Of a stretch of DNA of 5,684 nucleotides, positions 1 through 5,604 are shown piece after piece; position 1 is the first letter of the stretch, and each line of letters opens with the position of its first letter. Under the pieces are notes generated by a model that was given only the letters and a program-made list of their open reading frames with translations, was not told the origin of the DNA and ran no database searches. The position numbers and the translations under genes were made by a program. Source of the stretch: JAUWMI01 sp964630455 (GTDB lineage Bacteria; Sumerlaeota; Sumerlaeia; MWCT01; JAUWMI01); the NCBI GenBank assembly GCA_964630455.1, contig CAZVVA010000223.1, positions 1 through 5,684 on the forward strand, in the 5' to 3' direction.

Positions 1-624
1 CGCTGGAGTTGATTCGAGAATACGCTTTCTTACTTCAGGCGACAGCAAATGCTGACGATCGGTCTCGACCGCACCGGGCGCTACGCCGTTCACTACGATA
101 TTCTTCGGTGCGAGTTCAAATGCCAGCTGCCGCGTCAGTGCTTCGAGCGCGGCTTTTGCCGCTCGATATGCACCAATGCCCGGAAGTGACTTTTTTACCG
201 CAAGCGTGGAAACGTTTATGATCACACCCCCGCCTTGCATCATCTTGGTAGCTGCCTGAGCACAGTAGAGCGCACCGAGGGCATTAAGGGCAAAAAGTTT
301 CTCCATGGTCTCGCCAGTGATATCTTCAATAGGGGTCCGCAGTCCCAGACCTGCATTGTTCACCAGGATATCCAGCCTGCCATAGCGCTCCTTAATCTTG
401 GCAAACATCTGGTCAACCTCTTTGCGGTTTGTCACGTTAGCGCCTACTGTCCACGCATCTCCACCTTGCCTACGGATTTCCCGTACAACTTCTTCAGCCA
501 GCTCTTGCTGCTCTACGTAATTAATAACCACAGAGGCGCCTTCAGACGCTAATTTCACGGCAGTCGCCCGGCCAATGCCACGACTGGCTCCTGTAATCAA
601 AGCTCGTTTATTCTCTAAGCGCAT
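1..624 (-). CDS. SDR-family oxidoreductase, FabG-like (3' end outside window)
   Basis: The minus strand encodes 208 residues from an ATG at 624-622 and is still open at base 1, so the C-terminus is missing. FabG-like proteins are usually about 245 residues, so roughly 40 are absent. It is a classical NAD(P)H-dependent short-chain dehydrogenase: the Rossmann cofactor motif TGASRGIG is at residues 11-18, NNAG at 89-92, the active-site Asn at 114, YRAAK (Tyr153, Lys157) at 153-157, and the VAPGAVETD segment at about 181-189. The position 13 residues before Tyr153, where the catalytic Ser normally sits, is Thr140, with Ser139 beside it. An AAGGAG Shine-Dalgarno site (631-636) six bases upstream fixes the start. 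The gene follows argG after 44 bases with no visible terminator, suggesting co-transcription. It is probably cytoplasmic. The family is certain, but the substrate is not: 3-oxoacyl-ACP reductase is the default, and a related alcohol or sugar dehydrogenase is possible. Confidence 0.93.
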   Translation of the reverse strand, partial: MRLENKRALITGASRGIGRATAVKLASEGASVVINYVEQQELAEEVVREIRRQGGDAWTVGANVTNRKEVDQMFAKIKERYGRLDILVNNAGLGLRTPIEDITGETMEKLFALNALGALYCAQAATKMMQGGGVIINVSTLAVKKSLPGIGAYRAAKAALEALTRQLAFELAPKNIVVNGVAPGAVETDRQHLLSPEVRKRILESTPA

Positions 625-668
625 CAATCGCTCCTTGTAGCTTACGCAGATAGAACTGCGCGGTCCTG

Positions 669-1898
669 CTACTTTCCCTTACGCTGTTTTTTGTTGACCC
701 GCGCCTGCACCTTAAGCGGTAGCCCGAAAATCTCAATGAATCCCTTTGCAGCAGTCTGGTCAAACATATCGCCCGTTTCGTAAGTGGCCAACGATTTGTC
801 GTAGAGCGAAAAGGGCGAGCGCCGTCCTACCGGAATGCACGTCCCCTTATACAGTTGCAGCCGAACTTCGCCCGTGACATTTTCCTGCGTTGCCTCGACA
901 AATGCTGCCAATGCTCGCCTTAGCGGCGAGAACCAGAGTCCATAGTAGATCAGCTCGGCATACTTAGGCACAATCGTCTCCTTAAAATGCGCAGTCTCAC
1001 GATCCAGTGTCAGGCACTCCAGCTCCCGATGTGCGGTAATCAGGATCGTTGCGGCCGATGCCTCGTAGACTTCACGCGACTTAATGCCTACCAGCCGGTT
1101 TTCCACCAGATCAATCCGCCCTACACCGTGTTGATCCCCCAGAGTTGTCAGCTCCTGGATGATCTCGAGCGGCGATGCCTTCTGACCGTTGAGTCGTACC
1201 GGAACGCCTCGCTCAAAGCCCAGCTTGATGGTACACGGCTTGGAAGGTGCCTTAAGCGGAGACGTCGTTGTCTGAAACGCATCCTCCGGCGGTGTGACCC
1301 ACGGATCCTCCAGCACGCCGCATTCGATACTGCGTCCGTAGAGATTGGCATCAATGCTATAGGGCTTCTTCTTCGTGGCGCTCACGGGAATATTGTAGCG
1401 CTTCGCATACTCGATCTCCTCTTCACGCGTTTTCATCTCCCACTCGCGCACCGGCGCCAGCACCTGAATGTCCGGGTCCAGGGCAAAGGCCGTCACCTCG
1501 AAGCGCACCTGATCGTTCCCCTTCCCCGTACATCCGTGGGCAACTGCGTCGGCTTTCTCCTGCCTGGCAATTGCCATGAGCCACTTGGCAATCAGCGGCC
1601 TCGCCAGTGCGGTTGCCAGCGGATACTTTCCTTCATAGAGAACATTCGCCTTGATAGCCGGAAGCACGTACTCCTTCACGAACTCTTGTTTTACGTCCTT
1701 AATCACAATCTTGCTGGCACCTGTGCGGATGGCCTTCTCGCGCAGAGGCTTCAGATCCTCTCCCTGTCCTAGATCAGCAGCAAATGCGATAACCTCACAC
1801 CCGTAATTCTCAATCAGCCATCGTATCATGACCGACGTGTCCAGGCCTCCAGAATAGGCAAGTACCACCTTGCGAATCTTACGCTGTTTCTTCTTCAT
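669..1898 (-). CDS. argG: Argininosuccinate synthase
   Basis: Complete 409-residue gene on the minus strand, ATG at 1898-1896 and TAG at 671-669. ArgG joins citrulline and aspartate with ATP to give argininosuccinate, the penultimate step of arginine biosynthesis, in the cytoplasm as a tetramer. The N-terminal ATP-binding PP-loop AYSGGLDTS is at residues 14-22. Other hallmarks are YPLATALARPLIAK (92-105), AHGCTGKGNDQVRFE (120-134), the PYSIDANLYGRSIECG region (179-194), and GRIDLVENRLVGIKSREVYE (260-279). The length suits the common bacterial type of about 400 residues rather than the longer E. coli type. The start adds a basic KKKQRKIRK stretch before the first strand, and the tail is also basic (KKQRKGK). 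No other in-frame ATG exists before the PP-loop, and an in-frame TGA lies upstream. The ribosome site is weak: AAAGGA sits 13 bases before the ATG. The gene heads a probable two-gene unit with the downstream SDR. Confidence 0.98.
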   Translation of the reverse strand: MKKKQRKIRKVVLAYSGGLDTSVMIRWLIENYGCEVIAFAADLGQGEDLKPLREKAIRTGASKIVIKDVKQEFVKEYVLPAIKANVLYEGKYPLATALARPLIAKWLMAIARQEKADAVAHGCTGKGNDQVRFEVTAFALDPDIQVLAPVREWEMKTREEEIEYAKRYNIPVSATKKKPYSIDANLYGRSIECGVLEDPWVTPPEDAFQTTTSPLKAPSKPCTIKLGFERGVPVRLNGQKASPLEIIQELTTLGDQHGVGRIDLVENRLVGIKSREVYEASAATILITAHRELECLTLDRETAHFKETIVPKYAELIYYGLWFSPLRRALAAFVEATQENVTGEVRLQLYKGTCIPVGRRSPFSLYDKSLATYETGDMFDQTAAKGFIEIFGLPLKVQARVNKKQRKGK

Positions 1899-1946
1899 TG
1901 TCTCGTAGACGTCCTTTCTCGCTGAAGTTCAAGAAATAGGTGCTAC

Positions 1947-1975
1947 AGTTAGCTACAAACTTGCTCCCTTGTCAA
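1947..1975 (-). promoter_or_regulatory. Candidate sigma-70 promoter of argG-SDR
   Basis: On the minus strand a perfect TTGACA (-35) lies at 1975-1970. At 17-base spacing the -10 position reads CTAACT (1952-1947), which is a poor match, and a one-base shift gives GCTAAC. TGTAGC occurs twice, ten bases apart, around this -10 region. The placement about 50 bases upstream of the argG ATG is right for a promoter. No arginine-repressor (ARG box) operator is recognisable. The call rests mainly on the -35 and the position. Confidence 0.35.
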
Positions 1976-2307
1976 TTGAAAATGATGCTCGAGAAATCTT
2001 GTGAAGATCCGCCAACCTTTTTAAAATAAAACCGACGGTTGCATGAATGCAGTACCGGGTTTCTCTGGCAGGTAGGGGCAATTCATGACTTGTGCGCCTC
2101 AGGCGTAATTGCCTCTACTCCCTGCAAGTGCAAACCTTGGGTTCAGTTGGGCTGCTTCGTTCTCAGTTTTCGAAAATCAAGCGCTATCCGCATGTGCTCC
2201 CTTTCTGCATTGTAGCAACAGATCTCCAGAAAGCCGTAGTCCTAACCCCATCATATTCATGTTCCGGACTTTTTGCCTGAATTGAATGCACAAAGCATAG
2301 ATATATT
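1976..2307. other. Non-coding part of divergent intergenic region
   Basis: This stretch separates the minus-strand argG unit from the plus-strand propeller gene. The short open frames here have no Shine-Dalgarno site and no protein-like composition, and one begins inside a palindrome. Its only structured content is the degenerate palindrome at 2068-2118 and a small TGCAT-GA-ATGCA inverted repeat near 2040. I see no RNA gene. Confidence 0.6.
2068..2118. repeat. Degenerate nested palindrome, GTAGGGGCA family
   Basis: The left arm GTAGGGGCAATT (2072-2083) pairs with AATTGCCTCTAC (2107-2118) with one substitution that would be G.U in RNA. A second inverted repeat, CGCCT-C-AGGCG (2095-2105), is nested inside. 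The first 17 bases (2072-2088) match 5271-5287 exactly, so this is a diverged copy of the perfect palindrome there. The inner 12-mer GCGCCTCAGGCG (2094-2105) also occurs in the hairpin between the tRNAs (5619-5630). It looks like a dispersed REP-like or miniature palindromic element. Its function is unknown. Confidence 0.7.
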
Positions 2308-2337
2308 TTGCTTGACTTGGTGCCAGACGTATATCTT
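2308..2337 (+). promoter_or_regulatory. Weak candidate promoter for the SBBP-repeat gene
   Basis: TTGCTT (2308-2313) and TATCTT (2332-2337) are 18 bases apart in an AT-rich stretch. An overlapping TTGACT at 2312-2317 is a better -35 but would need a 14- or 19-base spacer (to TATCTT or TATCAT). If it is used, the leader would be about 195 bases and would contain the hairpins at 2365-2390 and 2401-2452. This is a guess from hexamer similarity and AT-richness. Confidence 0.25.
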
Positions 2338-2364
2338 ATCATGGAATAAGATTGTGAAATTTTC

Positions 2365-2390
2365 TAGCTACATTAAAATGAGGGTAGCTA
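2365..2390 (+). repeat. Inverted repeat in probable leader
   Basis: TAGCTAC (2365-2371) and GTAGCTA (2384-2390) form a perfect 7-base-pair stem around a 12-base loop. Flanking T and A runs could extend it if one C is bulged. It lies between the candidate promoter and the CACAAAG-type repeat. There is no evidence that it is a known riboswitch or attenuator. Confidence 0.45.
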
Positions 2391-2400
2391 AAATCCAAGA

Positions 2401-2452
2401 CACAAAGACACAAAAAAATCTTGGTCGCCTTGGCGACCTCTGTGACTCTGTG
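2401..2452. repeat. CACAAAG-type imperfect palindrome with central hairpin
   Basis: The left arm CACAAAGACACAAA (2401-2414) is complementary to TCTGTGACTCTGTG (2439-2452) with three mismatches in 14. At the centre GGTCGCC (2423-2429) and GGCGACC (2432-2438) make a perfect 7-base-pair stem with a two-base loop. Internally repeated CACAAAGACACAAAG palindromes of this style are, from general knowledge, dispersed non-coding repeats in many environmental bacterial genomes. Here it sits about 75 bases before the Shine-Dalgarno site of the propeller gene and would be transcribed if the promoter upstream is real. Confidence 0.65.
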
Positions 2453-2526
2453 GCAATTTTTAATGAAAGGAAGAGACAGCGGACGTTTTAGAGCGGACTC
2501 ATTTTATAAAAACCACTATTCGTAAC

Positions 2527-2532
2527 AGGAGG
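2527..2532 (+). promoter_or_regulatory. Shine-Dalgarno site of the SBBP-repeat gene
   Basis: AGGAGG lies eight bases before the ATG at 2541. This optimal site decides for that start over the in-frame ATG five codons downstream (2556) and the out-of-frame ATG at 2534. Confidence 0.85.
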
Positions 2533-2540
2533 AATGTGTC

Positions 2541-4778
2541 ATGATCAGAACTATTATGCAAAGGGCCGTAGGCGCGGCAATGGCGTGCGCCTTGTTTTGT
2601 GTCATTCAAAGCGGTTGGACAGATTCGACCGCGGCGGAACCTTCGGGAGCGGCAACCGCGGCTTCGGTTAAGGGGTCTGGGGTCGTGGAGCCGTCCCCTG
2701 AGGCGCCATCCGCGCAGGTTGTGATGGAGAAACTCGCCCGCTCCCCTGCCGTTTTCATCGAGAATCAAGGGCAGTGGGCCGATGAGACAATCCGGTTCGC
2801 CCTGAGCAGTATGGGCGCCAACGTCGGCCTGACCGACGAGGGGGTGCGCTTCCAGCTCTTCCAGCGCGAATCGGGGGAAACAGAAGGCGCATCACGCGGA
2901 CTGACTCCAGAGGAGCGGAGCGACGAAGTGTCTGTCCCCGGCCTGAACTTGTCCTCCCGGCGCATGCTCGAGTTCGCGTTGCGCTTCGAGGGCGCGCGGC
3001 GCGTCGTGCCCGAAGGCGAAGACCGCTCCGAGCAGGTGTTTCACTATCGCCTTGGCGAGCAAGCGCGCTGGCGCGAGAATGTGCCCTCGTGGGACGCGGT
3101 GGTCTACCGCAATCTCTACGACGGGATTGACCTGCGCGTAACCGGCAAGCGCTCCGGTATAAAGTTCGAATTCATCGTCGCGCCAGGAGCCGACTGGCAC
3201 GAGATCCGCGTGCGTTACGACGGGATCCGGGGTCTTGCGCTGCGCGACGACGGCTCGCTTGAAATCCGCCCAGGCCAGGGCTGGGCTCCAATCACGGACG
3301 GCGCGCCGTATATCTACCAGGAGATTGACAGCCGGCGCCACACGGTCGAAGGCCGCTTCGCCCTCGTTGATTCCAAAACATGGCGTTTTGAAATTTTAGG
3401 AGATTTTGATCCCGCCAGCCAGCTCATCATTGACCCTGAGCTTGAATGGTCCACCTACATGGGCGGCAGTAATTCTGACTATGGCTGGGCCATCGCGGTG
3501 GACGGCTCGGGAAATATCCTGGTGTCCGGCTGGACCACTTCCAGCGGCTGGGTCTCGGGCGGCTTAGATACGACATATAACGGCGGCCGGGACGCCTTCG
3601 TGGCGAAACTTAGCCCACAGGGCGCGCACCTCTGGTCCACCTACCTGGGCGGGAATACTTACGACGAGGGCTATGGCATCGCGGTGGACGGCTCTGGCAA
3701 TATCCTGGTGACCGGCTACACGTCGTCCAGCGGCTGGGTCTCAGGTGGCTTTGATACGACCCATAATGGCTCTTCCGACGCCTTCGTTGTGAAACTGAGC
3801 CCACAAGGCGCGCACCTCTGGTCTACCTACCTTGGTGGGAGTTATGTGGACAATGGCGAGGTCATTGCGGTGGACGGCTCGGGAAATATACTGGTGACCG
3901 GCTCGACCGGAGGCGGCTGGGTCTCAGGCGGCTTCGATACGACCTATAATGGCTCGGGCGACGCCTTCGTGGCGAAACTAAGCCCACAAGGCGCGCACCT
4001 CTGGTCCACCTACCTGGGTGGGAGTTCTCTGGACGGGGGCGATGGCATCGCGGTGGACGGCTCGGGCAATATCATCGTGACGGGCAGCACCCGGTCCAGC
4101 GGCTGGGTCTCAGGCGGCTTCGATACGACCCATAACGGCTGGGATGACGCCTTCGTTGTGAGGCTGAGCTCTTCAGGCGCGCACCTCTGGTCAACCTACA
4201 TGGGCGGGAGTAGTGAGGAGGATGCTTATGACATCACGGTGGACGGCTCCGGCAATATCGTTGTGACTGGCAGGACCGATTCCAGCGGCTGGGTCTCCGG
4301 CGGCTTCGACACGACGTATAATGGCGACTTATACAACGGCTTTGTGGCGAAGCTGAGCTCTCAAGGCAGCCATCTCTGGTCCACCTACCTGGGCGGGAGC
4401 TTTTCGGACGAAGGCTGGGGCATCGCGGTACACGCCTCGGGCAATATCGTGGTGACCGGCCACGCCTGGTCCAGTGGCTGGGTCTCAGGCGGCTTCGATA
4501 CGAGCTTTAACGGCATAAGCGACGCCTTTGTCGCGAAACTGAGCCCATCAGGCGCGCACCTCTGGTCAACCTACCTGGGTGGGAGTGATTGGGACGCGGG
4601 CCGTGACATCGCGGTGGACGGCTCGGGCAATATCGTGGTGACCGGCTGTACCCAGTCCAGCGGCTGGGTCTCAGGCGGATTCGGTACGACCTATGACGGC
4701 TTGCCGGACGCCTTCGTGGCCAAAATCCGGGACGAGTTGATAACGACTGGCGCAAACCTCTGGCAACTTTATGAATAG
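2541..4778 (+). CDS. Secreted seven-bladed SBBP-repeat beta-propeller protein
   Basis: 745-residue protein, TAG at 4776-4778. Residues 1-33 look like a Sec signal peptide: basic MIRTIMQR, hydrophobic AVGAAMACALFCVI, likely cleavage near STAA. A low-complexity Ala/Ser/Pro linker follows (about 34-60). Residues 72-300 match the conserved domain that precedes SBBP repeats in many proteins (FIENQGQW, NVPSWDAVVYRNLYDGIDL, FEFIVAPGAD, DGAPYIYQ, LIIDPEL; I believe Pfam DUF7948). Seven SBBP repeats start at Trp 303, 365, 427, 488, 550, 613 and 675, each about 62 residues: WSTYLGGS, IAVDGSGNI-VTG, SSGWVSGGFDTTYNG, DAFVAKLSPQGAH. Seven blades suggest a closed propeller, with GANLWQLY at the end perhaps closing the ring. 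Blade 6 departs from the core (VHASGN for VDGSGN). The protein ends soon after blade 7, with no anchor or sorting signal seen. It is extracytoplasmic, and its ligand or partner is unknown. The gene stands alone on its strand, with a long untranslated leader possible. Confidence 0.9.
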   Translation: MIRTIMQRAVGAAMACALFCVIQSGWTDSTAAEPSGAATAASVKGSGVVEPSPEAPSAQVVMEKLARSPAVFIENQGQWADETIRFALSSMGANVGLTDEGVRFQLFQRESGETEGASRGLTPEERSDEVSVPGLNLSSRRMLEFALRFEGARRVVPEGEDRSEQVFHYRLGEQARWRENVPSWDAVVYRNLYDGIDLRVTGKRSGIKFEFIVAPGADWHEIRVRYDGIRGLALRDDGSLEIRPGQGWAPITDGAPYIYQEIDSRRHTVEGRFALVDSKTWRFEILGDFDPASQLIIDPELEWSTYMGGSNSDYGWAIAVDGSGNILVSGWTTSSGWVSGGLDTTYNGGRDAFVAKLSPQGAHLWSTYLGGNTYDEGYGIAVDGSGNILVTGYTSSSGWVSGGFDTTHNGSSDAFVVKLSPQGAHLWSTYLGGSYVDNGEVIAVDGSGNILVTGSTGGGWVSGGFDTTYNGSGDAFVAKLSPQGAHLWSTYLGGSSLDGGDGIAVDGSGNIIVTGSTRSSGWVSGGFDTTHNGWDDAFVVRLSSSGAHLWSTYMGGSSEEDAYDITVDGSGNIVVTGRTDSSGWVSGGFDTTYNGDLYNGFVAKLSSQGSHLWSTYLGGSFSDEGWGIAVHASGNIVVTGHAWSSGWVSGGFDTSFNGISDAFVAKLSPSGAHLWSTYLGGSDWDAGRDIAVDGSGNIVVTGCTQSSGWVSGGFGTTYDGLPDAFVAKIRDELITTGANLWQLYE
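3447..4748 (+). repeat. Tandem array of seven ~186-base coding repeats
   Basis: Units begin at 3447, 3633, 3819, 4002, 4188, 4377 and 4563, giving lengths of 186, 186, 183, 189, 186 and 186 bases, with a final unit that diverges near 4730. Similarity is strong at the nucleotide level, not only in protein: GGCTGGGTCTC is identical in all seven, and GTGGACGGCTC is identical in six (unit 6 differs). Variable positions cluster in the loop after the GGS motif and just before the DAFV motif. This indicates recent duplication or ongoing homogenisation by recombination. Confidence 0.95.
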
Positions 4779-5178
4779 CTCGTAACCAATCCCAGCGAAA
4801 GCGAGTGCCATTTTCGGCTATTGACACACACCCTGATGATCGCCGGAGTGCGAACAAAAGGACAAATATGGGGAGCGCTTATGAATTTCTCTTTTTCCGT
4901 CGCGGATTCTGACGGTTCAGACAGCGGCGCAGAAGCGTTTCTAGTCTTCTTATGAAATGAGTCGCGCGGATCGGACGACCGGTGGCGCGGCCACTGTCTT
5001 TACACCTCCCGACTTCGCCTGGAAACCCGACTTCCTCACGATGACGTCGCGCTGTGATGGCCAAAGCCTCATTGTCTCATTCGACATACTTAATTTCGAT
5101 CCTGAAGACGCCACGACCGCCAGTCTGATCCTGGACCGCGCAATAATCGAAATCCTTTCTGTTCCCAATTCACCATGA
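4779..5178 (+). pseudogene. Frameshifted remnant of a secreted-protein C-terminal domain
   Basis: The frame of the propeller gene stays open after its TAG for 58 more codons, to a TGA at 4953-4955. Its last part (from ATG 4881, with GGGGAG five bases before) reads MNFSFSVADSDGSDSGAEAFLVFL. Another frame, open from 4945 to the TGA at 5176-5178, then continues protein-like sequence: VFTPPDFAWKPDFLTMTSR, CDGQSLIVSFDILNFDPED, ASLILDRAIIEIL. Joined across about 4945-4956 by a one-base shift, the two resemble the end of a beta-sandwich domain common in exported proteins (acidic Gly/Asp start, a 'SLIVSFD...ASLILD' closing strand pair). The second part alone could be called a 73-residue gene from 4957, but it has no Shine-Dalgarno site. 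Only the part from 4881 is protein-like; 4779-4880 is not clearly coding. The family is not firmly identified. It may be a severed C-terminus of the propeller protein or a separate dead gene. Confidence 0.4.
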
Positions 5179-5216
5179 ACCAGACACCTAGAAATTCATG
5201 TGCATTGACGATTTTT

Positions 5217-5244
5217 GTAGGGGCACGCTGCAGCGTGCCCCTAC
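5217..5244. repeat. Perfect 28-base palindrome, copy A
   Basis: The half-site GTAGGGGCACGCTG (5217-5230) is followed directly by its exact reverse complement (5231-5244), with no spacer. The outer nine bases GTAGGGGCA equal those of copy B, 54 bases downstream, while the inner five differ in both arms together. A T-run lies immediately upstream (5212-5216), so on the minus strand the structure could act as an intrinsic terminator. There is no minus-strand gene nearby that would need one. Confidence 0.85.
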
Positions 5245-5269
5245 CTCCTTGTTCAACATTGGGCAAATC

Positions 5270-5299
5270 TGTAGGGGCAATTCATGAATTGCCCCTACA
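5270..5299. repeat. Perfect 30-base palindrome, copy B
   Basis: The half-site TGTAGGGGCAATTCA (5270-5284) is followed by its exact reverse complement (5285-5299), with no spacer. Seventeen bases (5271-5287) are identical to 2072-2088, so this is the intact form of the degenerate element upstream. It is probably a dispersed REP-like palindrome. It has no coding content. Confidence 0.85.
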
Positions 5300-5391
5300 T
5301 AAGGCTGAGGCAAAAGTGTAGTGTGGCCGTTCAGGAAGTAAATTGTGCTGAGGGCAGGAGAATTTCATAATGATTAGAGGCAACAAAGAAC

Positions 5392-5426
5392 TTGACAAGG
5401 GTAGCCCTGATTTGTGAGCATATAAT
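5392..5426 (+). promoter_or_regulatory. Possible tRNA promoter with unusually long spacer
   Basis: A perfect TTGACA (5392-5397) and a perfect TATAAT (5421-5426) lie 23 bases apart, against the usual 16-18. No better -10 occurs at normal spacing from the TTGACA, and no good -35 occurs 17 bases before the TATAAT. The position, about 97 bases before the initiator tRNA, suits a tRNA promoter. Either the TATAAT works with a weak -35, or the pair is coincidental. Confidence 0.4.
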
Positions 5427-5451
5427 TGTCTTTTCGTGCAAAAAGCTCTCT

Positions 5452-5517
5452 GAAAATAGGATTTATCCTGAAGGATTCATCCCTCGGGGCGAGTCCCTCG
5501 GGACAAGTCCTGAAGGA
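5452..5517. repeat. 14-base-period array of mini-hairpins
   Basis: Four units start at 5466, 5480, 5494 and 5508, exactly 14 bases apart: TCCTGAAGGA, TCCCTCGGGG, TCCCTCGGGA and TCCTGAAGGA, each followed by a four-base linker (the last linker, AATT, runs towards the tRNA). Each unit has the form TCC-four bases-GGA (GGG in unit 2), so each can fold as a tiny hairpin. A degenerate fifth unit at 5452-5461 keeps only its AGGA right arm, which also pairs with the first TCCT (AGGAT-TT-ATCCT, 5458-5469). The array ends five bases before the tRNA. Confidence 0.75.
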
Positions 5518-5522
5518 ATTAA

Positions 5523-5598
<76 letters not shown>

Positions 5599-5604
5599 GT
5601 TTAC

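Larger units (their letters stand above)
5300..5522. other. Non-coding region before the tRNA genes
   Basis: No gene is seen. The minus-strand open frame crossing this stretch also crosses the tRNA and hairpin array and is not credible. The structured content is limited to the consensus-like hexamers at 5392-5426 and the 14-base hairpin array at 5452-5517. Confidence 0.6.

Noticed and set aside
9..552. Plus-strand open frames of 70 and 105 residues
   Set aside because: They lie antisense to the SDR gene, whose motifs (TGASRGIG, NNAG, YRAAK) establish the minus strand as coding.
987..1772. Long plus-strand open frame (261 residues) opposite argG
   Set aside because: It is the antisense shadow of the strongly conserved argG gene. 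It has no Shine-Dalgarno site, and its Arg/Leu/Cys-rich composition is typical of antisense reading.
1941..1960. Arginine-repressor operator upstream of argG
   Set aside because: The TGTAGC direct repeat here does not resemble the AT-rich ARG box, so no operator can be supported.
2092..2491. Two short plus-strand open frames in the intergenic region
   Set aside because: No ribosome sites. The first starts inside a palindrome, the second runs through the CACAAAG repeat, and neither looks like a protein.
2892..3341. Minus-strand 149-residue open frame inside the propeller gene
   Set aside because: A shadow of high-GC coding sequence. The plus-strand translation has clear domain motifs and a signal peptide.
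3447..4748. Tandem repeats considered as a CRISPR or other non-coding satellite
   Set aside because: The 186-base units are in frame, encode SBBP blades, and have no repeat-spacer pattern.
4957..5178. Independent 73-residue gene
   Set aside because: There is no Shine-Dalgarno site, and the protein-like sequence appears to continue upstream in another frame, so a frameshifted remnant explains it better.
5217..5299. The two palindromes as terminal inverted repeats of an insertion sequence
   Set aside because: Only 25 bases lie between them, each is itself a full palindrome, there is no transposase, and no target-site duplication is visible.
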